This document shows, in pieces, positions 15,243 through 24,577 of a DNA stretch of 64,000 bases; the stretch's first letter is position 1, and every line of letters begins with the position of its first letter. Location of the stretch: NCBI RefSeq assembly GCF_014642635.1, contig NZ_BMIQ01000001.1, positions 186,001 through 250,000 of the forward strand, read 5' to 3'. The stretch comes from Aureimonas endophytica. GTDB lineage: Bacteria; Pseudomonadota; Alphaproteobacteria; Rhizobiales; Rhizobiaceae. A model generated the notes under the pieces. It was not told where the DNA came from. It saw only the letters and a program-made list of their open reading frames with translations, and did no database searches. The translations under genes were made by a program, and so were the position numbers.

Positions 15243-16175
15243 ATGTCAGCCGTCGAAGAGACAAGCGCGAGTGGTGCCGGCATCGTGCCGAAGAAACGCC
15301 CGCGCACGATGCTGCCTTATCTTCTGAGCCTGCCGGCTCTCCTCGTCACGGCCGGGATCTTCATCCCCTTCGTCACGGCGGTCTATTATTCGATGCTGCG
15401 CTATCGTCTGTCGCTGCCGCAGTTCCGCCGCTTCGTCTGGTTCCAGAACTATATCGAATTCCTCACCGATGGCCGCTTCTGGTACACGGTGCAGGTCTCG
15501 CTGCTCTATACGGTGCTCACCGTGGTGGTCGAGCTTCTGCTCGGCCTCGGCATCGCGCTGCTGCTCCAGCGCTCGACGCGCTTCAACAATCTCGCCGCGA
15601 TGCTGCTCCTCCTGCCGCTGATGGTGGCGCCGGCCCTGGCGTCGCTCATGTGGAAGCTGATGACTGATCCGAATTTCGGCATCCTCTCCTATCTATTGAA
15701 CGTCATCGGCATCACCGGCTTCCACTGGGCTTCCGATCCGTCCTCGGCGCTCTTCACCGTCGTCCTGGTGGATGTGTGGGTCTATACGCCCTTCATCGTG
15801 GTGCTGCTCCTCGCGGGCCTGCGCTCGCTGCCGCGCCAGCCCTTCGAGGCGGCGGCGCTCGACGGCGTGCCGAAGACCTTCGTCTTCTTCCGCATCACCC
15901 TGCCGATGCTCCTGCCCTATATCCTGACGGCCTCGCTGTTCCGGCTGCTGGAATCCATCCAGCAATTCGACATCGTCTATGCGATGACGCAGGGCGGACC
16001 CGGCAATACGCTGACCGTCTTCCAGGTGGAGTCCTATCTCCAGTTCTTCCAGTTCACCAATGTCGGGCGCTCGGCGGCGCTGCTGATGGTGCTCTGGGCG
16101 ATCACCTACTTCCTGTCGAGCGTCTTCGTGAAGAACTGGCTGCGGCTGCGCGAACGCGCCCACGGCGCGGCCTGA
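15243..16175 (+). CDS. ABC transporter permease (MalF-type), polyol importer
   Basis: A 310-residue integral membrane protein with six predicted hydrophobic segments. The first is LPYLLSLPALLVTAGIFIPF. The permease-ATPase coupling loop reads FEAAALDGVPKTFVFFRITLPML, which contains the EAA...G.........LP signature. It would form a heterodimeric channel with the product of the next gene. The ATG lies 237 bp after the binding-protein stop, beyond two hairpins, and 17 bp before the next permease gene. The substrate is inferred from the erythritol-type genes of the cluster. Confidence 0.9.
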   Translation: MSAVEETSASGAGIVPKKRPRTMLPYLLSLPALLVTAGIFIPFVTAVYYSMLRYRLSLPQFRRFVWFQNYIEFLTDGRFWYTVQVSLLYTVLTVVVELLLGLGIALLLQRSTRFNNLAAMLLLLPLMVAPALASLMWKLMTDPNFGILSYLLNVIGITGFHWASDPSSALFTVVLVDVWVYTPFIVVLLLAGLRSLPRQPFEAAALDGVPKTFVFFRITLPMLLPYILTASLFRLLESIQQFDIVYAMTQGGPGNTLTVFQVESYLQFFQFTNVGRSAALLMVLWAITYFLSSVFVKNWLRLRERAHGAA

Positions 16176-16192
16176 GCGGGGAGGGAGCATCC

Positions 16193-17050
16193 ATGGATTA
16201 CACGTCCCCCGGCGAGCGCGTGTTGCGCGGCATCCTCATCGCCCTCGTCCTGATCTTCTTCCTGTTCCCGATCTTCTGGATCTTCCTGATGTCGTTCCAG
16301 ACGAACGCGCAGATCCTCCGCATTCCGCCGAGCCTGTTCTTCACCCCGACGCTCGACAATTACGTCTCGCTGATCACCGGCGAGCTGAAGAGTTCCGCCG
16401 GCGTCCTGAAGCTCAACTTCATGAACAATCTCTGGAACAGCTTCATCCTGTCGGTGAGTTCGGTCATCATCTCGCTCTTCCTCGGCGTGCCGGCGGCCTA
16501 TGCCTTCGCGCGCTACAAGTTCCGCTTCTCCGAGGACATCGCCTTCACGCTTCTGTCCTTCAAGTTCGCGCCGCCGCTGCTGGTCCTCCTACCGCTGACG
16601 ATGTATTTCCAGGCGATCGGTCTCGCCAATACCTATATCGGCCTGATCTGGATCTACCAGCTGATCACGCTGCCGCTCATCCTCTGGATCGTGCGCGGCT
16701 ATTTCGAGGATATCAGCCCGGATATCGAGAACGCCTATCGCATCGCCGGCTTCTCCTGGGCACGGATGTTCTTCAAGATCTCGATCCCGCTGGCCATGCC
16801 CGGCATCGCGGCGGCGGGCCTCCTGTCCTTCATCTTCGCCTGGAACAACTTCGTCTTCGCGCTCGTCCTCGCCTCGGCGGACAAGCAGCCGGTGACGGTC
16901 GGCGCGCTCGCCTTCGTCACCGCCTCCGGCATCCAATACGGCCAGATCGCCGCGGCGGTGGTGCTCTCCATCGCGCCAACGCTCGCTCTCGCCCTCTTCG
17001 CCCAGCGCTACCTCGTCGAAGGTCTGTCGCTCGGCGCCGTGAAAGGCTGA
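16193..17050 (+). CDS. ABC transporter permease (MalG-type), polyol importer
   Basis: A 285-residue partner permease with six hydrophobic segments. The coupling loop reads ENAYRIAGFSWARMFFKIS, then IPLAMPGI, a recognisable EAA-type loop in which the first Ala-Ala is Asn-Ala. GGGGAGGG precedes the ATG at 16193; a longer in-frame reading into the previous gene is a shadow. It is 17 bp after the first permease and 5 bp before the first ATPase, a tight operon. It imports the same solute as its partner. Confidence 0.9.
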   Translation: MDYTSPGERVLRGILIALVLIFFLFPIFWIFLMSFQTNAQILRIPPSLFFTPTLDNYVSLITGELKSSAGVLKLNFMNNLWNSFILSVSSVIISLFLGVPAAYAFARYKFRFSEDIAFTLLSFKFAPPLLVLLPLTMYFQAIGLANTYIGLIWIYQLITLPLILWIVRGYFEDISPDIENAYRIAGFSWARMFFKISIPLAMPGIAAAGLLSFIFAWNNFVFALVLASADKQPVTVGALAFVTASGIQYGQIAAAVVLSIAPTLALALFAQRYLVEGLSLGAVKG

Positions 17051-17055
17051 CCGCC

Positions 17056-18153
17056 ATGGCCACCATGTTGAAGCTCGACCGGCTGACCAAGCGCTACGGC
17101 GCGGAGACGGTGCTGGACGGCGTCTCGCTCAGCGTCGCGGAAGGCGAGACGGTCGCGATCTTCGGGCCGTCCGGCTCCGGCAAGACGGTGCTCCTGCGCC
17201 TCATTTCCGGCATGAGCGAGCCGGAGGACGGCGAGCTCCTGATCAATGGCCGCGACGTCGTCGGCACCGCACCGGAAGAGCGGGGGGTCGGCATGGCCTT
17301 CCAGAACTTCGCGCTGTTCCCGCATATGAGCGCCTACGAGAACATCGCAAGCCCTTTGCAGGCGCGAAAGTCGACGGCGGCGAAGGTGAAGGAGGGCGTC
17401 GATCGCGTCGCCCGGCTCCTGAAGATCGATCACGTTCTCGGCCATGCGCCGCGTCAGCTCTCCAACGGCCAGAAGCAGCGGACGGCGCTCGCCCGCGCCC
17501 TCGTCGCGGCGCCGAAGCTCCTTCTCCTCGACGATCCCCTGCGCAATGTCGATGCCAAGCTCCGCTTCGAGATGCGGCTCGAACTGCCGCGCCTTCTCCA
17601 GGGCTTCGGTTCGACCGTGCTCTACGTCACGCAGGACTACCGAGAGGCGATGGCGCTCGGCAACCGCATCGCGGTCCTGGTCGGCGGCCGCTTCGTGCAG
17701 GTCGGCAACCCGGAGGAGATCTACGATCGGCCGGCGACGGTGGAGGTCGCGCGGCTCTTCGGCGACCCGACCATCAATCTCATCGAGGCCGAGATCCAGG
17801 CCGGCAATGGCGGCCCGGTCGCGGTCGTCGGCGAGGGGCGCCTGCCGCTGGCGCCGGGTTACGACGGACTTGTCGGACGCCGCGCGGTGCTCGGCATCCG
17901 GCCGGAAGACATCGACTATGCCGAGCCCGGCGACCCGCAGGCCGTGCCGGTGCGCGTCGCCGCTCTCCTGCCGCTCAACGACCGTCTGGTCCGCCTTCTC
18001 GTCGGCAGGGACGGCCAGGAGTTCAACGCCTCGAAGGATGCCGGCGCCCGTTCCCTCGGCGAGGGCGCCGAGACGGCGTTCCGCGCCGCGCCCACCTCCA
18101 TCATCCTCTTCGATCCGGCCACCGGCCAGCGCATCGCGCCGCAGGCGCACTGA
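17056..18153 (+). CDS. ABC transporter ATP-binding protein, first of an unequal pair
   Basis: A 365-residue CUT1-type ATPase with a C-terminal regulatory (TOBE/OB) domain. Walker A is GPSGSGKT and the Q loop is AFQNFALFPHM. The signature is LSNGQKQR instead of LSGGQ, and the Walker B region reads LLLLDDPLRNVDAK, so the catalytic glutamate after the Walker B Asp is an Asp. It probably forms a heterodimer with the ATPase encoded next, in which one site is hydrolytically impaired. The ATG at 17056 directly follows the permease stop. Two-ATPase importers of this kind occur in rhizobial glycerol and polyol systems (GlpST, Mpt). Confidence 0.9.
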   Translation: MATMLKLDRLTKRYGAETVLDGVSLSVAEGETVAIFGPSGSGKTVLLRLISGMSEPEDGELLINGRDVVGTAPEERGVGMAFQNFALFPHMSAYENIASPLQARKSTAAKVKEGVDRVARLLKIDHVLGHAPRQLSNGQKQRTALARALVAAPKLLLLDDPLRNVDAKLRFEMRLELPRLLQGFGSTVLYVTQDYREAMALGNRIAVLVGGRFVQVGNPEEIYDRPATVEVARLFGDPTINLIEAEIQAGNGGPVAVVGEGRLPLAPGYDGLVGRRAVLGIRPEDIDYAEPGDPQAVPVRVAALLPLNDRLVRLLVGRDGQEFNASKDAGARSLGEGAETAFRAAPTSIILFDPATGQRIAPQAH

Positions 18154-18183
18154 TCCGGCCCGCAGGAACCGAAAGCCACGCCC

Positions 18184-19314
18184 ATGTCCGCTTCCGTCTC
18201 GCTTCGCCACGTCAACAAGGTCTACGCCCAGCGGGCGAAGAATCCGATCTACGCCGTCAAGGACTTCAACATCGAGATCAAGCCGGGCGAGATCGTCGCG
18301 CTGCTCGGCTCCTCCGGCTGCGGCAAGACCTCGACGCTCCGGATGATCGCCGGCTTCGAGGAGGTGACGGAGGGCGAGATCCTGATCGGCGACCGGCCGG
18401 TGCACCGCTTGGCGCCGGCCAAGCGCAACGTCGCCATGGCCTTCGAGGGCTATTCGCTCTATCCGCCGCTGACGCTGCGGCAGAACATCGCCTTCGCGCT
18501 GAAGGGCGAACGGCTGGACACGGCGGAGGTGAGCCGGCGCGTCGATGCGATCTCGAAACTGCTCGAGCTCGACAAGCATCTCGACCGCTACCCGTCCTCC
18601 GTCTCGGCCGGCCAGCAGCAGCGCGCCAGCCTCGGCCGCGCGCTGGTGCGCAAGGCCGACATCTATCTTCTGGACGAGCCGATGGGGCAGCTGGAGCCGC
18701 AGCTTCGCGCCGCGCTGCGCGGCCGCCTGAAGCGCTATCTGCGCGAGCATCGGATGACCGCCATCCTCGTCACGCACGACCAGACGGAGGCCAATGCGCT
18801 CGCCGACCGGATCGCGGTGATGGAAGGCGGCCGGCTCCAGCAATTCGCCTCGCCGGGCGAGTTGAAGGACGCGCCCGCCAATCTCTTCGTCGGCACCTTC
18901 ATCGGCGAGCCGCCGATGAACGTCTATCGCGTGCGCCCGAGCCTCGGCGAGGGGCGCGTCTCCTTCCGGGGCGCCGGCGACGGCAAGGCCGAAGTCCTCT
19001 CCTATGCAGAAAGCGAGTTTTCCGCGCCGATCCGTCAGCTGATCGGCAAGGGCGAGGAGATCGTCCTCGGCATCCGGCCGCATGATGTGAGGGTCGGCGA
19101 GGGGGCCAGCCTCGGCGAGATCGTCTCCAACCAATGGATCGGCGACCAGACCCATATGGAAGCCGCCTTTCCGGGCGGGGTGATCGTCTCGACGCTCGAC
19201 GCGCGCCATCCGGGGCGGATGGGCGAGCCGGTCAAGCTCGCGATCCCTGCGGGCAAGCTGCACATCTTCGCCGGCGACGGACGCGCGATCGCCCATGGCA
19301 CGCGGCTCGTGTGA
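18184..19314 (+). CDS. ABC transporter ATP-binding protein, second of an unequal pair
   Basis: A 376-residue ATPase with Walker A GSSGCGKT, signature SAGQQQR and an intact Walker B-Glu (IYLLDEPMGQ). The Q-loop region reads AFEGYSLYPPLT, with Glu where the conserved Gln normally contacts the permease and gamma-phosphate water. The partner ATPase has a normal Q loop but an altered Walker B, so the defects are complementary. A C-terminal TOBE-like region follows residue 240. It lies 30 bp after the first ATPase and 4 bp before the kinase EryA. The coupling suggests expression with the catabolic genes. Confidence 0.9.
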   Translation: MSASVSLRHVNKVYAQRAKNPIYAVKDFNIEIKPGEIVALLGSSGCGKTSTLRMIAGFEEVTEGEILIGDRPVHRLAPAKRNVAMAFEGYSLYPPLTLRQNIAFALKGERLDTAEVSRRVDAISKLLELDKHLDRYPSSVSAGQQQRASLGRALVRKADIYLLDEPMGQLEPQLRAALRGRLKRYLREHRMTAILVTHDQTEANALADRIAVMEGGRLQQFASPGELKDAPANLFVGTFIGEPPMNVYRVRPSLGEGRVSFRGAGDGKAEVLSYAESEFSAPIRQLIGKGEEIVLGIRPHDVRVGEGASLGEIVSNQWIGDQTHMEAAFPGGVIVSTLDARHPGRMGEPVKLAIPAGKLHIFAGDGRAIAHGTRLV

Positions 19315-19318
19315 GCCG

Positions 19319-20920
19319 ATGGCGATGATGGAGGACTTCAGCCCGAGCCCGCCGTCCCGCGGCTCCGTGATCATCGGCATCGATGCCGGCACGTCCGTCG
19401 TGAAGTCGGTCGCCTTCACGACGGGCGGACGGCAGATCGCCGAAGCCGCGCGCCCGAACCGCTATTGGCGGGTGGAGGACGGCGGCGTCGAGCAGAATAT
19501 GTGCAAGACCTGGGAGGACACGGCCGCGACGCTGCGCGAGGTCGTCGGCAAGCTGCCGGACGGCGCCGCGAGCGTGCTCGCCGTCGCGGTGACAGGACAG
19601 GGCGACGGCACCTGGCTGATCGACGCGGCCGGCGCGCCGGTCGCGCCCGCCTGGCTCTGGCTCGACGCCCGGGCCGGGGCGCTCGCTTCCGCCATTCGCG
19701 GTGCTTCCGCCTATGCCCGCCAGTACGAGGCCACGGTGACCGGCCTCAATGCCTGCCAGCAGAGCGCCCAGCTCCTCTACATGAAGTCGGCGATGCCGGA
19801 GCTTCTGGAGCGCGCGACGACCGCCTTCCATTGCAAGGACTGGCTCTATTTCCGCCTGACCGGCGAACGGGCGACCGATCCGTCCGAAGCCTGCTTCACC
19901 TTCGGCGATTATCGGTCCCGCGACTATTCCGAGCCGGTGATCGACGGGCTCGGTCTCGCCGAGGAGCGCCGGCTGCTGCCGCCGATCGTCGACGGCGCGA
20001 CGACGAGCCATCCGCTCTCGCCGGAGGCGGCCGCGGCCACCGGGCTTCCGGTCGGCACGCCGATCGTCCTCGGCTATGTTGATTTCGGCTGCACCGCCAT
20101 CGGCGGCGGCCTGATCAGCTCCAAGGGCGACGTGGGCTGCTCGATCCTCGGCTCCACGGGCATCCACATGCGCTATGTGGCGCATGCCGGGGATGTCGTG
20201 CTCAATCCCGATCGCAGCGGCTATCTGATGCTGCTGCCCGGCAGAAGCGCCGTCGGCCAGATCCAGTCCAACATGGCGGCGACGCTGAACATCGACTGGA
20301 TGCTCGACCTCGCCTGCGGCATCCTCGCCTATGAAGGGATCGAGCGCGGCCGGCAGGATCTCGTGAAGGCCCTGGACGAGCGGGTGCTCGCGGCGAAGCC
20401 GGTTGGCGCGATCTACCATCCCTATATCTCGGAGGCCGGCGAGCGCGGGCCCTTCATGGACCCGCTGGCGCGGGCGCAGTTCACCGGCCTCCAGTCGGAT
20501 GCCGGCTTCTACGATCTGATGCGCGCCGTGCTGGAAGGGCTCGCCTTCGCCGCGCGCGACTGCTACGCGGCGGCGGGCGGCTTGCCGGCGGAAGTGCGCC
20601 TGACGGGCGGCGCGGCGCGGTCGAAGGCGATGCGCAGCATCCTGGCGAGCGTGCTCGGGCGGCCGGTCCGCACCGTCAGCCGCGAGGAGGCGGGAGCCGC
20701 CGGCGCCGCGATGATCGCGGCCGTGCAGGCCGGCCTCTATCCCGATATCCAGGCGGCGGCGGATGCCTGGGTCGAGCCGCTGGTCGGTCCGCCCAGCCTG
20801 CCGGAGCCCGGGCTGGTGCCGCTTTACGACGAGGCGTTCGAACTCTATCGCGAATTGCGCGACGCCATCCGCCCGCTCTGGACGAAACTGGCGGCGATCA
20901 AGGCGAGGCAGGGAGCATGA
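19319..20920 (+). CDS. eryA: FGGY-family carbohydrate kinase, erythritol kinase-like
   Basis: A 533-residue FGGY kinase. The N-terminal ATPase domain has GIDAGTSVVKSVAF (phosphate 1 loop), an AVTGQGDGTW substrate strand, and WLDARAG with the catalytic-region Asp. The C-terminal half has LGSTG and the adenosine motif RLTGGAARSKAM. I recall GTSVVKSVAF and GQGDGTW as shared with Brucella EryA, which phosphorylates erythritol. The transporter upstream and the EryB homologue downstream support this. The start could also be ATG 19325 or 19328. An extension to 19295 overlaps the ATPase gene and is less likely. The stop overlaps the next start as ATGA. Confidence 0.83.
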   Translation: MAMMEDFSPSPPSRGSVIIGIDAGTSVVKSVAFTTGGRQIAEAARPNRYWRVEDGGVEQNMCKTWEDTAATLREVVGKLPDGAASVLAVAVTGQGDGTWLIDAAGAPVAPAWLWLDARAGALASAIRGASAYARQYEATVTGLNACQQSAQLLYMKSAMPELLERATTAFHCKDWLYFRLTGERATDPSEACFTFGDYRSRDYSEPVIDGLGLAEERRLLPPIVDGATTSHPLSPEAAAATGLPVGTPIVLGYVDFGCTAIGGGLISSKGDVGCSILGSTGIHMRYVAHAGDVVLNPDRSGYLMLLPGRSAVGQIQSNMAATLNIDWMLDLACGILAYEGIERGRQDLVKALDERVLAAKPVGAIYHPYISEAGERGPFMDPLARAQFTGLQSDAGFYDLMRAVLEGLAFAARDCYAAAGGLPAEVRLTGGAARSKAMRSILASVLGRPVRTVSREEAGAAGAAMIAAVQAGLYPDIQAAADAWVEPLVGPPSLPEPGLVPLYDEAFELYRELRDAIRPLWTKLAAIKARQGA

Positions 20921-21945
20921 CCAAGCACGCGATCACGATCATCGGCGATCATTTCATGCTGCCGGAAATCTTCCGGGAGGCGATCGACGAGGCCTGCGGC
21001 ACGCCGCCGCCGATGGTGCTGCACACCCTCGACTGGCCGGACCGGCCGATGGAATTCGGCATGGCGGGCCTGCGCGAATATCAGGGCACCGAGGACGAGA
21101 CGATCGAGCGGATCGGCGAGGCCGACATTCTCGTCACCCATCTCGCGCCCTTGTCGCGCGGCATGTTCCAGCAATTGCCGAACCTGAAATTCGTCGCGGT
21201 CTCGCGCGGCGGCCCGGTCAATATCGACATGCAGGCGGCGCGCGAGCACGGCGTCACCGTGGTCAACACGCCGGGGCGCAATGCCAGCGCGGTCGCCGAA
21301 TTCGCGATCGGGGCGATCCTCGCCGAAACGCGGATGATCACGCGCGGGCACGACGCGCTCCGGGCCGGCGAATGGCGCGGCGATCTCTACCGGGCCGACA
21401 TGACCGGCCGGGAGCTTTCCGAGATGACGGTCGGCGTCATCGGCTATGGCGAGATCGGCTCGCGCGTGGTGAAGCTGCTGAAGGCCTTCGGCTGCCGCAT
21501 CCTCGTCGCCGATCCCTATATCCAGATCTCGGCCGACGACCGCAATGCCGGCATCGAGCATGTCTCGCTCGACACGCTGCTGGCCGAGGCGGATGTCGTC
21601 ACGCTCCATGCCCGTGTGACGCCGGAGACGACCGGCTTCATGAATGCCGAGGCCTTCGCGCGGATGAAGCCCGGCGCGATCTTCGTCAACACGGCGCGCG
21701 GGCCGATGGTCGATTACGAAGCCCTGACCGAGGCGCTCCGCGGCAACCATCTGCGCGGCGCGATGCTGGAGACCTTCGCGATCGAGCCGGTGCCGCTCGA
21801 CTGGCCGCTTCTCAAACTGCCGAACGTCACGCTGACGCCGCATATCGCCGGCGCCTCGGTGAAGACGATCACCATCGCCGCGACGCGGGCCGCCGAGGAG
21901 ATCCGGCGCTATCTCGACGGCGAGCCGCCGCTCAATCCCTGCTGA
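20917..21945 (+). CDS. D-isomer-specific 2-hydroxyacid dehydrogenase
   Basis: A 342-residue member of the phosphoglycerate/formate dehydrogenase-like family. The NAD motif VGVIGYGEIGSRV, catalytic Arg in VNTARGPMVD, Glu in the ETFAIEP segment (the usual Asp-Val-Phe is Glu-Thr-Phe) and His in LTPHIAGAS are present. It is not obviously SerA, having no ACT domain. It is translationally coupled to eryA (ATGA) and followed by eryB after 70 bp, so it probably acts on a pathway by-product such as a four-carbon acid or its phosphate. I know of no such enzyme in the classical ery pathway, so the substrate is open. Confidence 0.85.
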   Translation: MTKHAITIIGDHFMLPEIFREAIDEACGTPPPMVLHTLDWPDRPMEFGMAGLREYQGTEDETIERIGEADILVTHLAPLSRGMFQQLPNLKFVAVSRGGPVNIDMQAAREHGVTVVNTPGRNASAVAEFAIGAILAETRMITRGHDALRAGEWRGDLYRADMTGRELSEMTVGVIGYGEIGSRVVKLLKAFGCRILVADPYIQISADDRNAGIEHVSLDTLLAEADVVTLHARVTPETTGFMNAEAFARMKPGAIFVNTARGPMVDYEALTEALRGNHLRGAMLETFAIEPVPLDWPLLKLPNVTLTPHIAGASVKTITIAATRAAEEIRRYLDGEPPLNPC

Positions 21946-22015
21946 GCGGCGGCGGGACGCACCGGTTGCAACGGCCGCGCGGCCTGACGCGCCGGCCACA
22001 GAAAGGGCGGATGCC

Positions 22016-23533
22016 TTGAGCGACACATCCGAGATTTTCGACGTTCTGATCGTCGGCGGCGGCGTGAACGGCACCGGCCTCGCGCGCGACGCGGTCGGGC
22101 GCGGTCTGACGACGATCCTCTGCGAGAAGGACGATCTGGCGCAGGGCACCTCGTCCCGCTCCGGCAAGCTCGTCCATGGCGGGTTGCGCTATCTCGAATA
22201 TTACGAGTTCCGGCTGGTGCGCGAGGCGCTGACCGAGCGCGAGGTGCTGATGGACGCCGCGCCGCACATCATCTGGCCGATGCGCTTCGTGCTGCCCCAT
22301 TCGCCCGAGCAGCGGCCGGCCTGGCTCGTGCGGCTCGGCCTCTTTCTCTATGACCATCTCGGTGGCCGCAAGAAGCTGCCCGGCACGCGCTCGCTGGACC
22401 TCCTGCGCGAGCCGGAAGGCAAGCCGATCAAGGACGACTATTCGCGCGGCTTCGAATATTCCGACTGCTGGGTCGACGATGCGCGCCTCGTCGTTCTCAA
22501 CGCGCTCGACGCGCGGGAGCGGGGCGCGACGATCCTGACCCGCACCGCCGCCACCTCCATCGAGCGCGAGGGCGAGCTCTGGACGGCCGTCCTGAAGAGC
22601 GAGGACGGAACGAGCCGCACCGTCCGGGCGCGCTCGGTCGTCAATGCCGCCGGCCCCTGGGTCGAGAACATCGTGCGCAACGTCGCCCGGCAGAATTCCG
22701 CCAAGCGGGTGCGCCTCGTGAAGGGCAGCCACATCATCACGCGGAAGTTCTGGGAAGGCCCCCAGGCCTATCTCTTCCAGAACACCGACAAGCGGGTGAT
22801 CTTCGTCAATCCCTATCAGGGCGACCTGACGCTGATCGGCACGACCGACATCGCCTATAAGGGCGATGCCGGCGAGGTCGCCGTGGACGAGGGCGAGATC
22901 GACTATCTGCTGAAGGCCGTGAACCGCTATACCAAGCAGCAATTGCGCCGCGAGGACGTGGTCAGCGCCTTTTCCGGCGTCCGCCCGCTGCTGGAGGACG
23001 ATGCCGACAATCCGTCGGCCGTCACCCGCGACTATGTCTTCGATGTCGCGGATGTCGAGGGCAAGGCGCCGATGCTCTCGGTCTATGGCGGCAAGATCAC
23101 GACCTATCGCGAGCTCGCCGAGCGCGGCATGGACCGGCTGCAAGGCTATTTCCCCCGGATGGGCAAGGGCTGGACGGCGCGGGTGCCGTTGCCAGGCGGC
23201 GACATGCCGGGCGCCGATTTCGACCGGTTCGAGCGCGACCTCAAGGCGCGTCACGCCTTTCTGCCGCCGGAGCTCGCGCATCACTATGCCCGGCTCTACG
23301 GCACGCGGGCGGACCGACTGCTGGCCGGGGCGACGAGTCTTTCGGGTCTTGGCCAACATTTCGGCGGACGCCTCTACGAGGCCGAGGCCCGCTATCTGAT
23401 GGCCAACGAATGGGCTCGGCGGGCGGACGACATCCTGACCCGCCGCACGAAGCACTATCTTCACATGACGCCGGCCGAGATCGACGCCTTCACCGCCTGG
23501 ATGGACCGGCAGGAAGGCGCTGAAGCCGCGTGA
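22016..23533 (+). CDS. eryB: FAD-dependent glycerol-3-phosphate dehydrogenase family, EryB-like
   Basis: A 505-residue flavoprotein with an N-terminal dinucleotide fold (DVLIVGGGVNGTGLARDA) and the GlpD signature RSGKLVHGGLRYLEYYEF. Conserved NPYQGDLTLIGTTD and FSGVRPLL regions match GlpD. Within an erythritol-type cluster the parsimonious role is EryB, which oxidises erythritol phosphate at the membrane and passes electrons to quinone. A true glycerol-3-phosphate activity cannot be excluded. The start is TTG at 22016 with AAAGGGCGG just upstream; the only nearby ATG (22011) runs into a stop after two codons. It converges with the aldo/keto reductase. Confidence 0.85.
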   Translation: MSDTSEIFDVLIVGGGVNGTGLARDAVGRGLTTILCEKDDLAQGTSSRSGKLVHGGLRYLEYYEFRLVREALTEREVLMDAAPHIIWPMRFVLPHSPEQRPAWLVRLGLFLYDHLGGRKKLPGTRSLDLLREPEGKPIKDDYSRGFEYSDCWVDDARLVVLNALDARERGATILTRTAATSIEREGELWTAVLKSEDGTSRTVRARSVVNAAGPWVENIVRNVARQNSAKRVRLVKGSHIITRKFWEGPQAYLFQNTDKRVIFVNPYQGDLTLIGTTDIAYKGDAGEVAVDEGEIDYLLKAVNRYTKQQLRREDVVSAFSGVRPLLEDDADNPSAVTRDYVFDVADVEGKAPMLSVYGGKITTYRELAERGMDRLQGYFPRMGKGWTARVPLPGGDMPGADFDRFERDLKARHAFLPPELAHHYARLYGTRADRLLAGATSLSGLGQHFGGRLYEAEARYLMANEWARRADDILTRRTKHYLHMTPAEIDAFTAWMDRQEGAEAA

Positions 23534-23545
23534 GGCGCCGCGCCG

Positions 23546-24496
23546 TCAGGCGCTTGCGCCGTCGAGGCGGGCGATGTCCTCCGGCGTGAGCGACAGCTCG
23601 GCCGCCCGGCGCAGGCTTTCGAGCTGCGTCAGGCTGGTGGCGCTGGCGATCGGCGCCGTGACGCCCTCGCGGGCGATGACCCAGGCGAGCGCCACCTCCG
23701 CCGGCCTGGCGTTCCGGCGCTCGCCGACCTCGTCCAGGGCGGCGAGAATCGACAGGCCGCGACCGTCCAAATATTTCGCGACGCCTTCGCCGCGCGGCGA
23801 CTGGCCGAGATCGGCCTTCGAGCGGTACTTGCCGGACAGGAAGCCGGACGCGAGGCTGAAATAAGTGATGACGCCGAGGCCTTCGCGGATGGCGAGATCG
23901 CGAAGCGCGCCGTCGAACTGGTCGCGATCGTAGAGATTGTATTCCGGCTGGATCACGTCGTAGCGCGGCAGGCCCGTCTCGTCGGCCGTGCGGAGCGCCG
24001 CGCCGAGCTGAGCCGCGTCGTGGTTCGAGGCGCCGATCGCTCGCACCTTGCCCGCCTTGATCAGCCGATCGTAGGCGGCGAGCGTATCCGCATAGCGCGC
24101 GTTCTCGTCCGGCCAGTGCGACTGGTAGAGATCGATCGTCTCGACCTGGAGGCGGCGCAGCGAATCCTCCACCGCCCGTTCGATCCAGCGCGAGGAGAGG
24201 CCCTTGCGGTCGCCGCCGAGGTCGGAGCCGACCTTGGTGAAGATCAGCACCTTGTCGCGCTTGTCCGGATTCGCCTTCAGCCAGCGGCCGATGATCGCCT
24301 CCGACTCGCCGCCCTCGTTGCCGGGCACCCAGCGGGAATAGACGTCCGCCGTGTCGATGGCGTTGAAGCCGGCATCGACGAAGGCATCGAGCAGCTCGAA
24401 GCTCTGCCCTTCGTCGATCGTCCAGCCGAAGACGTTGCCGCCGAAGACGATGGGGGCGATCGCGAGACCCGATGATCCCAATTCACGCATCCGCAT
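23546..24496 (-). CDS. Aldo/keto reductase
   Basis: A 316-residue (alpha/beta)8 NADPH-dependent reductase. The catalytic tetrad is visible as Asp and Tyr in IDTADVYSRW, Lys in IFTKVGSD and His in YQSHWPDE. The cofactor region AIASATSLTQLESL is near the C-terminus. It resembles the YghZ/Tas-like plant potassium-channel-beta-type group. Two Met codons six bases apart can start it (24496 or 24490). It is divergent from the LOV kinase (81 bp between) and convergent with eryB. The physiological substrate is unknown. Confidence 0.9.
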   Translation of the reverse strand: MRMRELGSSGLAIAPIVFGGNVFGWTIDEGQSFELLDAFVDAGFNAIDTADVYSRWVPGNEGGESEAIIGRWLKANPDKRDKVLIFTKVGSDLGGDRKGLSSRWIERAVEDSLRRLQVETIDLYQSHWPDENARYADTLAAYDRLIKAGKVRAIGASNHDAAQLGAALRTADETGLPRYDVIQPEYNLYDRDQFDGALRDLAIREGLGVITYFSLASGFLSGKYRSKADLGQSPRGEGVAKYLDGRGLSILAALDEVGERRNARPAEVALAWVIAREGVTAPIASATSLTQLESLRRAAELSLTPEDIARLDGASA

Positions 24497-24577
24497 GGAA
24501 CTGTCCTTTTCTGACCTTCGGCCGCTCGGCCGGGCTGCGGCAAAAAGGATAGGACAGCGATCGCGGATGGCAGGACC

